Positions 34,689 through 43,867 of a stretch of DNA of 64,000 nt are shown here, piece by piece; the first letter of the stretch is position 1, and each line of letters starts with the position of its first letter. The position numbers and the translations under genes are program-made. The notes under the pieces are model-generated. The model made no database searches. It was not told the origin of the DNA and saw nothing but the letters and a program-made list of their open reading frames with translations. The stretch covers positions 2,768,001 to 2,832,000 of the forward strand of contig NC_011144.1 in NCBI RefSeq assembly GCF_000017265.1, written 5' to 3'. The stretch is from Phenylobacterium zucineum HLK1. Lineage in GTDB: Bacteria; Pseudomonadota; Alphaproteobacteria; Caulobacterales; Caulobacteraceae.

Positions 34689-35525
34689 TCACTTCAGCTG
34701 GCAGATGTCGAGGACGCGCATGTCGGTGTAGTCGAGGTTCTCCCCGCCCATCGCCCAGATGAAGGCGTAGTTCGAGGTGCCCGAGCCCATGTGGATCGAC
34801 CACGGCGGCGAGACCACCGCCTCCTCGTTGGCCATGATGATGTGCCGGGCCTTGTCCGGCTCGCCCATGAAGTGGAAGACCCGGTCGTCCTTGCCGAGAT
34901 CGAAGTAGAAGTAGACCTCGCTGCGCCGGTCGTGGAGGTGGGGCGGCATGGTGTTCCAGACGCTGCCGGTCTTCAGGATCGTCAGGCCCATCAGCAGCTG
35001 GGCCGACTTGCAGGTGGCCGGCACCACGAGCTGGTAGATGGTCCGCTCGTTCGAGGTTTCGAGCCCGCCGCGCTCCAGCGGCACGGCGTCGGCGATCGAC
35101 AGGTGCCGGGTCTCGAACCGGGCGTGGGCGGGGGTGGAGACCAGGTAGAAGCGCGCGCCGTCGCCTTCGAACGTCACGTCCTTCGTGCCCATCGGGACAT
35201 AGAGGCAGTCCTTCGGCGCGAGCGCGTAGGCCTGGCCGTCGACGGTGACGGTCCCGGCGACGTCGGCCACGTTCACCACCCCCAGTTCGCGGCGCTCCAG
35301 GAACGGATGGCCGGCGGCGCTCTCGGGCTCGGTCTGGTCGGGCAGGCGGACCGCCCCGCCGTGAGGCGCGGCGCCCCCGATCACGAAGCGCTCGTAGTGG
35401 GTGTAGTTGAGGACGATCTGGCCCGGCTGGAACAGCCCGTCGATCAGGTAGCGCTGGCGCAGGGTCTCGTTGTCGACGCCCTCCATCATGTCGGGGTGGG
35501 TCGCGTGGTAGATGCGCTTGAACAC
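34689..35525 (-). CDS. kduI: 5-dehydro-4-deoxy-D-glucuronate isomerase KduI
   Basis: About 278 residues, the normal KduI length. The metal-binding cupin motif reads [20 protein letters not shown] (about residues 188-207), and [12 protein letters not shown] and [22 protein letters not shown] are diagnostic. It isomerises the unsaturated-uronate product of pectate lyase. GTG starts at 35525 and 35531 are in frame; AGGAG is 8 nt from 35525 and only 2 nt from 35531, so 35525 is preferred. It lies between uxaC and kduD on one strand. Confidence 0.93.
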   Translation of the reverse strand: MFKRIYHATHPDMMEGVDNETLRQRYLIDGLFQPGQIVLNYTHYERFVIGGAAPHGGAVRLPDQTEPESAAGHPFLERRELGVVNVADVAGTVTVDGQAYALAPKDCLYVPMGTKDVTFEGDGARFYLVSTPAHARFETRHLSIADAVPLERGGLETSNERTIYQLVVPATCKSAQLLMGLTILKTGSVWNTMPPHLHDRRSEVYFYFDLGKDDRVFHFMGEPDKARHIIMANEEAVVSPPWSIHMGSGTSNYAFIWAMGGENLDYTDMRVLDICQLK

Positions 35526-35542
35526 GTACACGTCTCCTGTCG

Positions 35543-36985
35543 TCAGGCGGCGGCCGGCGTCCTGGCCGGCTCGTCCAGCTTGTAGGCCCGCTTGGGCAGG
35601 TTGTAGGCGAGGTCGACCGCCGTCTCGTGGGCGTCGTCCTCGGATAGGCGGTGCTCGGCCACCAGCCGGGCGAGGAAGCCGGCGTCGATCCGCCGGGCGA
35701 CGTCATGCCGGGCCGGGATCGAAAGGAACGCCCGGGTGTCGTCGTTGAAGCCGACCGTGTTGTAGAAGCCCGCCGTCTCGGTGGTCTGCTCGCGGAACCG
35801 GCGCATGCCTTCCGGGCTGTCGTGGAACCACCAGGCGGGGCCCAGCTTCAGCACCGGATAGTGGCCGGCCAGCGGCGCGAGCTCGCGGGCGTAGCTGCTC
35901 TCGTCCAGCGTGAAGACGATGACCGACAGGCCGCGCTCGTTGCCGAAGCGGTCCAGCAGCGGCTTCAGCGCCCGGACGTAGTCGGTCCGGGTGGGGATGT
36001 CGGCGCCCTTGTCCCGCCCGTAGCGGGCGAAGAGGCCGGCGTTGTGGTTGCGGAACGAGCCGGGGTGGATCTGCATGACCAGCCCGTCGTCCAGGCTCAT
36101 CCTGGCCATCTCGGTCAGCATCTGGGCCCGGAACAGCTCGGCGTCGGCGGGCGAGAAGTCGGCCGACAGCAGCTTGCGGAACAGCGCCTCGGCGTCAGCC
36201 AGCGACAGGTCGGCGGTGGCCGCGGTCGGGTGGCCGTGGTCGGTGGAGGTGGCGCCCATCTCCATGAACGCCGCCCGGCGCATCCGGTGCGCCTGGAGAT
36301 AGCCTGACCAGCTCTCGACGTCCTGTCCGGTCAGCTCGCCGAAGCGGGAAAGGCTCGCGCGGAAGTCCTCGTGCTCGGCGTCGATCACCGGGTCGGGGCG
36401 GTAGGCGGTGACCACCCGGCCCTTCCAGCCGCTGGCGCGCATGGCCTTGTGGTGGCGCAGGTCGTCGGTGGGGCTCTCGGTGGTGGCCAGCAGTTCGATG
36501 TTGAACCGCTCGAACAGGGCCCGCGGCCGGAAGGCGGGGCTCTGCAGCGCCTCGCCGATGCGGTCGAAGTAGAGGTCGGCGGTCTCGGCCGACAGCTCGA
36601 TCTCGAAGCCGAACACCTCGCCGAACACATGGTTCAGCCACATGGACGAGGGCGTGCCGCGGAACAGGTGCATGTTGGACGCCAGCATCCGCCAGGCCTC
36701 GCGCGGGTCGGCCGGGGACGGGCCCGCCTTCGACGGGACGCCCAGCCGGTCCAGGGGCACGCCCTGCGAATAGAGCATCCGGTAGAGGTAGTGGTCGGGG
36801 GCCAGGAACAGGTTGGTTGCGTCGGGGAACGGCGCGTCGCCCGCGAACCACTCGGGATCGGTGTGGCCGTGCGGGCTGATGATCGGCAGGTCCTTCACGG
36901 ACCCGTAGAGACGGCGGGCGATGTCGCGCGTGCCGGCGTCGGCCGGGAACAAGCGGTCCGGATGCAGCCTCAGCGGCCTTGTCAT
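35543..36985 (-). CDS. uxaC: Uronate (glucuronate/galacturonate) isomerase UxaC
   Basis: A 480-residue UxaC, normal length. The amidohydrolase-like metal site is in [14 protein letters not shown] near the N-terminus, and [11 protein letters not shown] (about 320) and [19 protein letters not shown] (about 390) are family hallmarks. It converts D-galacturonate to D-tagaturonate in the cytoplasm. The ATG at 36985 has GGGAGGA upstream, and an operator (37013-37026) lies 27 bp before it. First gene of uxaC-kduI-kduD, so both saturated and unsaturated uronate branches are co-expressed. Confidence 0.95.
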   Translation of the reverse strand: MTRPLRLHPDRLFPADAGTRDIARRLYGSVKDLPIISPHGHTDPEWFAGDAPFPDATNLFLAPDHYLYRMLYSQGVPLDRLGVPSKAGPSPADPREAWRMLASNMHLFRGTPSSMWLNHVFGEVFGFEIELSAETADLYFDRIGEALQSPAFRPRALFERFNIELLATTESPTDDLRHHKAMRASGWKGRVVTAYRPDPVIDAEHEDFRASLSRFGELTGQDVESWSGYLQAHRMRRAAFMEMGATSTDHGHPTAATADLSLADAEALFRKLLSADFSPADAELFRAQMLTEMARMSLDDGLVMQIHPGSFRNHNAGLFARYGRDKGADIPTRTDYVRALKPLLDRFGNERGLSVIVFTLDESSYARELAPLAGHYPVLKLGPAWWFHDSPEGMRRFREQTTETAGFYNTVGFNDDTRAFLSIPARHDVARRIDAGFLARLVAEHRLSEDDAHETAVDLAYNLPKRAYKLDEPARTPAAA

Positions 36986-37012
36986 CGACCTGTCCTCCCT
37001 TGAAGCGGCCTC

Positions 37013-37026
37013 GGTAACCGGTGTCA
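37013..37026. promoter_or_regulatory. ACCGGT operator upstream of uxaC
   Basis: GGTAACCGGTGTCA is the exact reverse complement of the sites at 37104 and 40934. Relative to uxaC transcription it reads TGACACCGGTTACC and sits 27 bp before the ATG. Confidence 0.72.
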
Positions 37027-37103
37027 TCACGCCACGCAACCTCTTTGCCGGACGGCTGCCGAGGCTTTCCTGAGTGAAGCAGAAAGCCGTGGCGAAGCCA
37101 AAT

Positions 37104-37117
37104 TGACACCGGTTACC
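37104..37117. promoter_or_regulatory. ACCGGT operator upstream of the FAH-family/transporter operon
   Basis: TGACACCGGTTACC, preceded by T so that a consensus-like TTGACA (37103-37108) overlaps the operator. A repressor here would block a promoter directed at the gene starting at 37224. Promoter function is inferred. Confidence 0.7.
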
Positions 37118-37223
37118 TGATGCCACAATGTGCGCGCCGACCCGCCCCCGGCCCGCGCCGCGGGGCGTCCAAGAACGACCAGACGCCGACGTCACGGACG
37201 AACCGGCCGGAGGACGACAGGAA

Positions 37224-38093
37224 GTGACCGTGCCGGCGGCCGAGACCGCGTCCCGCTTCGACCCTGAGGCCATCGCCCGTGCGTTCGTCGCCGCCCGCCG
37301 GGCGGCCCGCGCGCTGCCCGGCTTCCCGGGGCCGATCCCCGCCGACATGGCCGCCGGGTACCGCGTGCAGGAGGCCGCCATCGGGCTGTGGCCGGACGAG
37401 ATCGCCGGCTGGAAGGTCGGCCGGATTCCCGAGGACCTGCAGGCGCAGCTAGGCGCCGACCGGGTGATGGGTCCCGTCTTCCGCGCCAACGTCTGGCAGG
37501 CCGATCCGGCCCGGGCCACGCCCCTTCCGGTGATCCCCGGCGGCTTCGCGGCCGTCGAGGCCGAGTACGTCTTCCGCATCGGCCGGGACGCGCCCGCCGA
37601 CAAGACCGACTGGACGCCGGCCGAGGCGCTGGAGATCGTCGAGGAGATGCTGACCGGCGTCGAGCTGGCCGGCAGTCCCCTGGCCACCATCAACGTGCTG
37701 GGCCCCCGGGTCGTGGCCTCGGATTTCGGCAACAACGCGGGCCTGATCCTCGGTCAGCCGATCCCCGGCTGGCGCGAGCGGCCCGACGCTATCCCGGCCT
37801 GCGAGGCCTATGTGGACGGCGTCCTCGACGGCCGCGGGACTCCCCAATCCGTGCCGGGCGGCCCCGCCGCCTCGCTGGCCTTCCTGCTGCGCGCCGCGGC
37901 GCTGCGCGGTCGGCCCCTCAAGGCCGGCCAGCTGGTGACGACCGGCGCGGCCAGCGGCATCCATGACATCGAGGCCGGCCAATCGGCCCGAATCGTCTTC
38001 GGCGACCTGCAGGAGATCCGCTGCCAGGCGGTCACCGCGGCGCCGGAGGACCAGGGAGGAAACAACGATGGCCACAGCCGCCGAACGGACTGA
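37224..38093 (+). CDS. 2-keto-4-pentenoate hydratase/FAH-family protein
   Basis: About 289 residues of the fumarylacetoacetate-hydrolase/2-keto-4-pentenoate hydratase fold. The core AVEAEYVFRIGRD carries the metal-binding E-x-E type segment (about residue 113), and a C-terminal LKAGQLVTTGAASGIHDIEAGQ is typical. The GTG at 37224 with GGAGGA 9 nt upstream is the likely start. It overlaps the transporter gene by 26 bp. In this locus it probably handles a 2-keto-3-deoxy sugar acid, as its relative XylX does in the xylose pathway; this is inference. No KDG kinase or aldolase is nearby. Confidence 0.78.
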   Translation: MTVPAAETASRFDPEAIARAFVAARRAARALPGFPGPIPADMAAGYRVQEAAIGLWPDEIAGWKVGRIPEDLQAQLGADRVMGPVFRANVWQADPARATPLPVIPGGFAAVEAEYVFRIGRDAPADKTDWTPAEALEIVEEMLTGVELAGSPLATINVLGPRVVASDFGNNAGLILGQPIPGWRERPDAIPACEAYVDGVLDGRGTPQSVPGGPAASLAFLLRAAALRGRPLKAGQLVTTGAASGIHDIEAGQSARIVFGDLQEIRCQAVTAAPEDQGGNNDGHSRRTD

Positions 38094-39354
38094 CGCCGCA
38101 GCCCCGCCCGCCGTCGTGGGCCGCTACCGCTGGGTGGTGGTGGGGCTCCTCTTTGCGGCGATGGTGATCAACTACGTCGATCGCCAGACCATCGGGCTGC
38201 TGAAGGCCGACCTCACCGCCGAGTTCGGCTGGAGCGAGACGGACTACGCCGACCTCGTCTTCTGGTTCCAGGCCGCCTACGCCATCGCCTACCTGGCCTG
38301 GGGCCGGGTCATCGACCGGATCGGCGCCCGCTGGGGCTTCGGCCTCGCCTTCCTGCTCTGGCACGTCGGCCACATCGCCACGGCCGGCGCCCGCTCGCTG
38401 AGCGGCTTCATCTTCGCCCGCGTCGTCCTGGGCCTGGGCGAAGGCGGCGCGTTCCCGGCCGGCATCAAGTCGGTGGCCGAGTGGTTCCCCAAGAAGGAGC
38501 GCGCGCTCGCCACCGGCATCTTCAACGCCGGCACCAACATCGGCGCCATCGTCACGCCCCTGGTGATCCCGGCGATCACCCTGGCCTGGGGCTGGCAGGC
38601 GGCGTTCATCGTCACCGGCGTGGCGGGCCTCGTGTGGCTGCCCATCTGGCTGCTGGTCTACCGCCGGCCGCGCGAGCATCCGAAGGTCACCGCCGCCGAG
38701 CTGGCGCACATCGAGCAGGATCCGCCGGACACGGTGGAGAAGGTCGCCTGGACCAAGCTGCTGCGCTACCGCGAGACCTGGGCCTACGCGATCGGCAAGT
38801 TCCTGATCGACCCCGTCTGGTGGATGTTCCTGTTCTGGCTGCCGGACTTCCTCGGCAAGCGCCACGGCCTCGATCTGATGAGCTTCGGCCCGCCCCTGGT
38901 GGCCATCTACCTGCTCTCGGACGTCGGCAGCGTGGCCGGCGGCTGGATGTCCTCGCGCTTCATGCACCTGGGCTGGTCGGTGAACCGCGCGCGCAAGATG
39001 ACCATGCTGATCTGCGCCCTGCTGGCCCTGCCGGTGGCTTTCGCCGCCTTCGCCTCGAACCTGTGGGTCGCCGTGCTGATCATCGGCGTGGCCACCGCCG
39101 CCCACCAGGGCTTCTCGGCCAACCTCTACACCCTGCCCGGCGACGTCTTCCCGCGGGCGGCGGTGGGCTCGGTCGTCGGCATCGGCGGCATGCTGGGCGC
39201 CATCGGCGGCATGGTGATGTCGAAGTACGCCGGCTACGTGCTGGAGCAGATCGGCACCTACACCCCGATCTTCGTGGTGGCCGCATCGGCCTACCTGCTG
39301 GCCCTGCTGGTCGTGCACATCCTCACGCCGAAGATGGAGCCGGTGAAGCTGTGA
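38068..39354 (+). CDS. MFS transporter, hexuronate (ExuT-like) type
   Basis: A 428-residue ACS-family permease with about 12 membrane helices. The N-terminal RWVVVGLLFAAMVINYVDRQTIGLL and VVLGLGEGGAFPAGIKSVAEWFPKKERALATGIFNAG run is characteristic of hexuronate/galactarate transporters. It would bring galacturonate across the inner membrane by proton symport. The ATG has GGGAGGA 7 nt upstream. Its start overlaps the hydratase gene and its TGA overlaps the cupin GTG (GTGA), so the three are one coupled operon. Confidence 0.9.
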   Translation: MATAAERTDAAAPPAVVGRYRWVVVGLLFAAMVINYVDRQTIGLLKADLTAEFGWSETDYADLVFWFQAAYAIAYLAWGRVIDRIGARWGFGLAFLLWHVGHIATAGARSLSGFIFARVVLGLGEGGAFPAGIKSVAEWFPKKERALATGIFNAGTNIGAIVTPLVIPAITLAWGWQAAFIVTGVAGLVWLPIWLLVYRRPREHPKVTAAELAHIEQDPPDTVEKVAWTKLLRYRETWAYAIGKFLIDPVWWMFLFWLPDFLGKRHGLDLMSFGPPLVAIYLLSDVGSVAGGWMSSRFMHLGWSVNRARKMTMLICALLALPVAFAAFASNLWVAVLIIGVATAAHQGFSANLYTLPGDVFPRAAVGSVVGIGGMLGAIGGMVMSKYAGYVLEQIGTYTPIFVVAASAYLLALLVVHILTPKMEPVKL

Positions 39355-39773
39355 GGGCCGCCCCCGCGCTCCTGGGGGTCCTCGCACTCGGCGGGGCGGC
39401 GGGACTGGCGCTCGCCGCCCCGCCCGCCGTGTTCGTGAACGAGGCTGACGTCGTCCGCCGCGAGCCGCCGCCGCACGGCGCCCACGGCATGAGCACCGCC
39501 TACCGGATCTCCGACGTCGTCCCCGGCCGGACGATGGAGTTCCGCAAGCGGGTCCTGCACCCCGGCGCCGCCGTCGGGCTGCACGTGATCGACCACGACG
39601 AGGTCTACTATGTGCTGTCCGGAGAGGGCGAGGTGACCTCGGACGGCGTCACCCGCCGGCTGGGCCCGGGCGGGGCGGCCTACCTCTATCGCGGCGCCGA
39701 GGTGGGGATCGCCCAGGTCGGCGACCAGGATCTCGTCCTGATCGTCTCCTATCCGCTGCCCGCGAAGCCCTAG
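39351..39773 (+). CDS. Secreted cupin-domain protein
   Basis: A 140-residue cupin with a signal peptide (ALLGVLALGGAAGLALAAP). The metal-binding pattern is HVIDHDEVYYVLSGEGEV (about residues 83-100), with a second GPGGAAYLYRGAEVG. Cytoplasmic KdgF-type cupins linearise unsaturated uronates; this one carries an export signal, so a periplasmic version of that task or a sugar-binding role is possible. The GTG start overlaps the transporter stop. Its stop shares CTAG with the convergent LacI gene. Function is inferred from place only. Confidence 0.75.
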   Translation: MRAAPALLGVLALGGAAGLALAAPPAVFVNEADVVRREPPPHGAHGMSTAYRISDVVPGRTMEFRKRVLHPGAAVGLHVIDHDEVYYVLSGEGEVTSDGVTRRLGPGGAAYLYRGAEVGIAQVGDQDLVLIVSYPLPAKP

Positions 39774-40822
39774 CCTTTCAGCGGGGCGGTGGAGTCCCGC
39801 ACCACCAGGGACGGCAGCCGGTTCTTCGGGTCGCGGACGTCGTCGTCGCGGCCCAGCAGCCGCTCGACCGCCAGACGGCCGATCTCCCGCGTCGGGGTGC
39901 GGACGGTGGTGAGCGCCGGCCACAGGCGCGAGGCGATCTGGAAGTCGTCGAAGCCCACCACCGACAGGTCCTCGGGGATGCGCAGGCCAGCCTGCCGGGC
40001 GGCCTGCAGCACGCCGGCGGCCATCTCGTCGTTGGCGGCGAAGATCGCGGTCGGCCGCGGCTCGATCGCCAGCAGCTCGCGGCCGCGCTCGACCCCGGAA
40101 TCGAAGGTGTAGGCGCCCTCGGCCACATAGGTCCGCGACAGGGTCAGGCCGTGCTCGTTCAGCGCCTCCTCGAAACCCGAGCGCCGCTCGTGCGACGAGC
40201 GGAAGCTGGCGGGGCCCGAGATGAAGCCGATGCGCGTGTGGCCGAGCTCGGCCAGGTGCCGCGCCGCCTCGCGGCCGCCCAGGCGGTCGCGGGTCTCGAT
40301 CATGTGTTCCGGCGTGTCCAGACTGACCGACGCCACCCGCACATAGGCGCAGCCGATGTCGCTCATCAGCTTGGCCGCGCGCTCGTCCTCGGAGACGGAA
40401 GGCGTCAGCACCACCCCGAACAGCCGCTGGCGCTCGATGAAGGCGCGCAGGTCCTCCAGGAACGTCGGGCTCTCGCGGTCGCAGGGATGCACGACCAGCT
40501 CGAACCCCGATCCCTTCATGCCGTCCAGCAGCCCGAGCTGCATGTTCACGACGTACTGGGGATTGGGGTTGTCGTAGACGAGGCCGATCAGGAACGAGCG
40601 GCCGTAGGCCAGCCCCCGCGCCTGCGGGTCGGGCGCATAGCCTAGCTCCGCGATCACCGCCTGGATGCGGTCGCGGGTGTCGGAGCGGACGAACGGCGAG
40701 GCGTTGATCACCCGCGAGACCGTCTTCTTCGACACCCCCGCCAGGCGGGCGATGTCGTTGATGGTCGGCCGGCGGCGCGGCGTCTCGAGAGCGTCGTCCG
40801 GGGCGCGCGGCGCCTTCTTCAT
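39770..40822 (-). CDS. LacI-family transcriptional regulator of the pectin/uronate locus
   Basis: A complete 350-residue LacI-type repressor. The helix-turn-helix and hinge read TINDIARLAGVSKKTVSRVIN (about residues 20-40), and the periplasmic-binding-protein-like effector domain runs to the end with LGHTRIGFISGP, AIFAANDEMAAGVL and LSVVGFDDFQIA. It is the only intact LacI gene inside the region holding the ACCGGT palindromes, so it is the best candidate to bind them. It is divergent from uxaA, with an operator between. No strong ribosome site was noted. The effector is probably KDG or a uronate; this is inferred. Confidence 0.92.
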   Translation of the reverse strand: MKKAPRAPDDALETPRRRPTINDIARLAGVSKKTVSRVINASPFVRSDTRDRIQAVIAELGYAPDPQARGLAYGRSFLIGLVYDNPNPQYVVNMQLGLLDGMKGSGFELVVHPCDRESPTFLEDLRAFIERQRLFGVVLTPSVSEDERAAKLMSDIGCAYVRVASVSLDTPEHMIETRDRLGGREAARHLAELGHTRIGFISGPASFRSSHERRSGFEEALNEHGLTLSRTYVAEGAYTFDSGVERGRELLAIEPRPTAIFAANDEMAAGVLQAARQAGLRIPEDLSVVGFDDFQIASRLWPALTTVRTPTREIGRLAVERLLGRDDDVRDPKNRLPSLVVRDSTAPLKG

Positions 40823-40933
40823 CCAGGGGCCTCAGATCGGTTCAAGCCAGACCACTAATCGCAAGCGCGGGAGATTCAAAATCCGGGTTTGTACGGATCG
40901 CACGGAATGCGACGCCGCCGCTTGAGCTTTTGA

Positions 40934-40947
40934 TGACACCGGTTACC
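40934..40947. promoter_or_regulatory. ACCGGT operator abutting uxaA
   Basis: TGACACCGGTTACC, identical to the 37104 site, ends 8 bp before the uxaA ATG and lies 111 bp from the LacI start. No Shine-Dalgarno fits between site and ATG. Confidence 0.75.
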
Positions 40948-40955
40948 ATTTTGCG

Positions 40956-42434
40956 ATGACCGAACCGGCCGACGCCCTGATCATCGACCCGCGCGACGAC
41001 GTCGCCGTGGCCGTGCGCCCCGTGGCGGCCGGGGAGGAGCTCCTGGGCGTGCGGGCGGCCGCGGACATCCCCGCCGGCCACAAGATGGCGGTCAGGGCCG
41101 TCCCCGCTGGCGGCGAGGTGCGCAAGTACGGCTGGCCGATCGGGCGCGCCACCGCCGACATCCGGCCCGGGGACCACGTCCACACCCACAACCTCGCCAC
41201 GGCCCTCTCGACGCACGAGGACTACGCCTGGCGGCTGGCCCCGGCCGAGCCGCTGCCGGACACCCCCGGGACCTTCCAGGGCTATCGGCGCAAGGACGGG
41301 CGGGTCGGCACGCGCAACGAGATCTGGATCCTGTGCACCGTCGGCTGCGTCGCCCGCACGGCCCAGCGCATCGCCGAGCAGGCGCGGCGGCGGTTCGAGG
41401 GCCGCGTCGACGGCGTCCACGCCCTGACCCATCCCTTCGGCTGCTCGCAGCTGGGCGGCGACCTCGACGCCACCCGCGCGATGATCGCGGCCCTCGCCGG
41501 CCACCCCAACGCGGGCGGCGTGCTGATCCTGGGCCTCGGCTGCGAGAGCAACCAGCTTTCGGCCCTGCTGGAGGCCGCGCCGCACCTCGACCGGGAACGC
41601 CTGCGCGCCTTCACCGCCCAGGCCTCGGAGGACGAGCTGGAGGAGGGGCTGAAGGCCGTCGAAGAGCTGGTCGTCGTCGCCGAGGGGGACCGCCGCGAGC
41701 CCTGCCCGGTCTCGGATCTGGTGATCGGCGTGAAGTGCGGCGGCTCGGACGGCTTTTCGGGCCTGACCGCCAATCCGCTGGTGGGCCGTATCGCCGACAA
41801 GGTCTGCGGGGCGGGCGGTACGGCGGTGCTGACCGAGATTCCCGAGATCTTCGGCGCCGAACAGCTGCTGATGGCGCGGGCCCGGGACGAGGCGGTGTTC
41901 CGCGGCCTCGCCGACGTCGTGAACGACTTCAAGGCCTACTTCACGCGCCACGGAGAGCCGGTCAGCGAGAACCCCTCCCCCGGCAACATCGCGGGCGGCA
42001 TCACCACCCTGGAGGAGAAGTCGCTGGGCGCCGTCCAGAAGGCGGGCCGCGGGCCCGTCACCGAGGTGGTCCGCTACGGCGGCCAGGCGCACGAGCCGGG
42101 CGTCGTGCTGCTGGAGGCCCCCGGGAACGACGCGGTCTCCTCCACCGCCCTGACCGCGGCGGGCGCGACCGTGATCCTGTTCACCACCGGCCGGGGCACG
42201 CCGCTGGGCTTCCCCGCCCCCACCCTGAAGATCGCCACCAACTCGGGCCTCGCCCAGCGCAAGCCGCACTGGATCGACTTCGACGCCGGCCGCATCGCCG
42301 CCGGCGAGAGCCTGGACGCCGCCGCCGACCGGCTGATGGACCTGGTGCTGGCCACCGCGAGCGGCCGGCCGACCCAGGCCGAGGAGAACGGCGAACGCGA
42401 GATCGCCCTCTGGAAACGCGGGGTCACCCTGTGA
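40956..42434 (+). CDS. uxaA: Altronate dehydratase UxaA
   Basis: A 492-residue UxaA with both parts fused: the N-terminal SAF-like domain (DDVAVAVRPVAAGEE...KYGWPIGRATADIRPGDHVHTHNL) and the C-terminal dehydratase domain (GYRRKDGRVGTRNEIWIL, HPFGCSQLG, LGLGCESNQ, GVKCGGSDGFSGLTANP). It dehydrates D-altronate to KDG using iron. The ATG at 40956 has no ribosome site, so translation may be leaderless. Its TGA overlaps the GTG of uxaB. Confidence 0.95.
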   Translation: MTEPADALIIDPRDDVAVAVRPVAAGEELLGVRAAADIPAGHKMAVRAVPAGGEVRKYGWPIGRATADIRPGDHVHTHNLATALSTHEDYAWRLAPAEPLPDTPGTFQGYRRKDGRVGTRNEIWILCTVGCVARTAQRIAEQARRRFEGRVDGVHALTHPFGCSQLGGDLDATRAMIAALAGHPNAGGVLILGLGCESNQLSALLEAAPHLDRERLRAFTAQASEDELEEGLKAVEELVVVAEGDRREPCPVSDLVIGVKCGGSDGFSGLTANPLVGRIADKVCGAGGTAVLTEIPEIFGAEQLLMARARDEAVFRGLADVVNDFKAYFTRHGEPVSENPSPGNIAGGITTLEEKSLGAVQKAGRGPVTEVVRYGGQAHEPGVVLLEAPGNDAVSSTALTAAGATVILFTTGRGTPLGFPAPTLKIATNSGLAQRKPHWIDFDAGRIAAGESLDAAADRLMDLVLATASGRPTQAEENGEREIALWKRGVTL

Positions 42435-43867
42435 AGCGCCTCTCCGACGCGACGCTGGCCCAGGCCGGCGCGCCCGTGCTCACGCCGGCCTACGACCGAA
42501 CGACCCTGCGCACCGGCGTGGTCCACTTCGGCCCCGGCGCCTTCCACCGCGCGCACCAGGCCTTCTACTTCGACCGGATGCTGGCGGGCCGGCCCGACTT
42601 CGGCGTCTGCGCCGTATCGCTGCGCACGCCCGATGTGCGCGACGCCCTGGCGCCGCAGGACGGGCTCTACACCCTTGCCGAGAAGGAGGCCGATCCGACC
42701 TATCGGGTGATCGGATCGATCCGCGAGGTGCTCGTCGCCCCGGAGGATCCCGAGGCCGTGTTCGCGCGGCTGGCCTCGCCTGACGTGCGGTTCGTCACCT
42801 CCACCGTGACCGAGAAGGGCTATTGCCTGACGACCGCCGGCGACCTCGACCTGGACCACCCCGACGTCCGCCGCGACCTCCAGAGGCCGCAGGCGCCCGC
42901 CAGCCTGCCCGGCTGGATCGTCGAGGCGCTGCGCCGGCGCCGGGCGGCGGGCCTTGCGCCCTTCGCGGCCATCAGCTGCGACAACCTCTCGGACAACGGG
43001 GTGAAGCTGCGGCGGGCCGTGCTGCAGCTGGCCGAGGCGCGCGGCGAGGCCGACCTCGCCCGCTGGATCGAGGCCGAGGCGGCCTTCCCCTGCAGCATGG
43101 TGGATTCCATCACTCCGGCCACGGACGAGGCCCTGCGCGCGCAGGTGGACGCCGCCCTCGGCCTGCACGACGCCTGGCCCGTGCAGCGCGAGCGCTTCAC
43201 CCAGTGGGTCCTCGAGGACCGGCTCGGCGCCGACGCCCAGGCCTTCGCCGACGCCGGCGTGACGGTGGCCAGGGCGGTGGCCCCGTTCGAACGGGCGAAG
43301 CTTCGGCTGCTCAACGGCGCCCACTCCACCTTGGCCTACGTGGGCCTGGGGCTCGGCTACGAGACGGTCTTCGAGGCGATGGGCGATCCGCGCCTGGCCC
43401 GCTTCGTCGAGCGGATGATGCGCGAGGACGTGGCCCCGACCCTGGACGCCCCCGAACTGGACGTGCCCGCCTACATCGGCCAGGTGCTCGCCCGCTTCCG
43501 CAACCCGGCCATCGTCCACCGGCTGTCGCAGATCGCCTGGGACGGCTCGCAGAAGCTGCGCTTCCGGCTGCTGGAGACCGCGTCCGAGGCGCTGGCCGCG
43601 GGCCGTCCGGCCGACCGGCTGGCGGTGGGCGTGGCCGCGTGGATCCGGTTCGTAATGCGCCAGTCGGCGGCGGGCGTCCCGATCGTCGATCCGCTGGCCC
43701 CCCTGCTGGTGGAGACCGCGCAAGCCGCCGGCCCGGCCGTCGATCGCTTCCTGGCTCTGGACGGCGTGTTTCCGCCGGCGCTGGCCGCCGACCCCCGATT
43801 CCGCGCGGCGGTGGCGGGAGCCTACGAGGCCCTGGCGAACGACCCGGCGTCGGCGCTCGCCGCCTGA
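42431..43867 (+). CDS. uxaB: Tagaturonate reductase-like mannitol dehydrogenase family protein UxaB
   Basis: A 478-residue long-chain mannitol-dehydrogenase-family enzyme. The N-terminal VVHFGPGAFHRAHQAFYFD is the nucleotide-binding start and KLRLLNGAHSTLAYVG (about residue 290) is the catalytic K-x(4)-N-x-x-H signature. With UxaC and UxaA beside it, the likely reaction is tagaturonate to altronate with NADH. A fructuronate reductase (UxuB) role is an alternative, but no mannonate dehydratase is present. The GTG overlaps the uxaA stop. Its 3' end overlaps the convergent XRE gene by 46 bp. Confidence 0.88.
   Translation: MKRLSDATLAQAGAPVLTPAYDRTTLRTGVVHFGPGAFHRAHQAFYFDRMLAGRPDFGVCAVSLRTPDVRDALAPQDGLYTLAEKEADPTYRVIGSIREVLVAPEDPEAVFARLASPDVRFVTSTVTEKGYCLTTAGDLDLDHPDVRRDLQRPQAPASLPGWIVEALRRRRAAGLAPFAAISCDNLSDNGVKLRRAVLQLAEARGEADLARWIEAEAAFPCSMVDSITPATDEALRAQVDAALGLHDAWPVQRERFTQWVLEDRLGADAQAFADAGVTVARAVAPFERAKLRLLNGAHSTLAYVGLGLGYETVFEAMGDPRLARFVERMMREDVAPTLDAPELDVPAYIGQVLARFRNPAIVHRLSQIAWDGSQKLRFRLLETASEALAAGRPADRLAVGVAAWIRFVMRQSAAGVPIVDPLAPLLVETAQAAGPAVDRFLALDGVFPPALAADPRFRAAVAGAYEALANDPASALAA

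Noticed and set aside
42431..43867. Calling the reductase UxuB (fructuronate branch)
   Set aside because: UxaA (altronate dehydratase) is coupled to it and no mannonate dehydratase is present, so the tagaturonate branch fits better.
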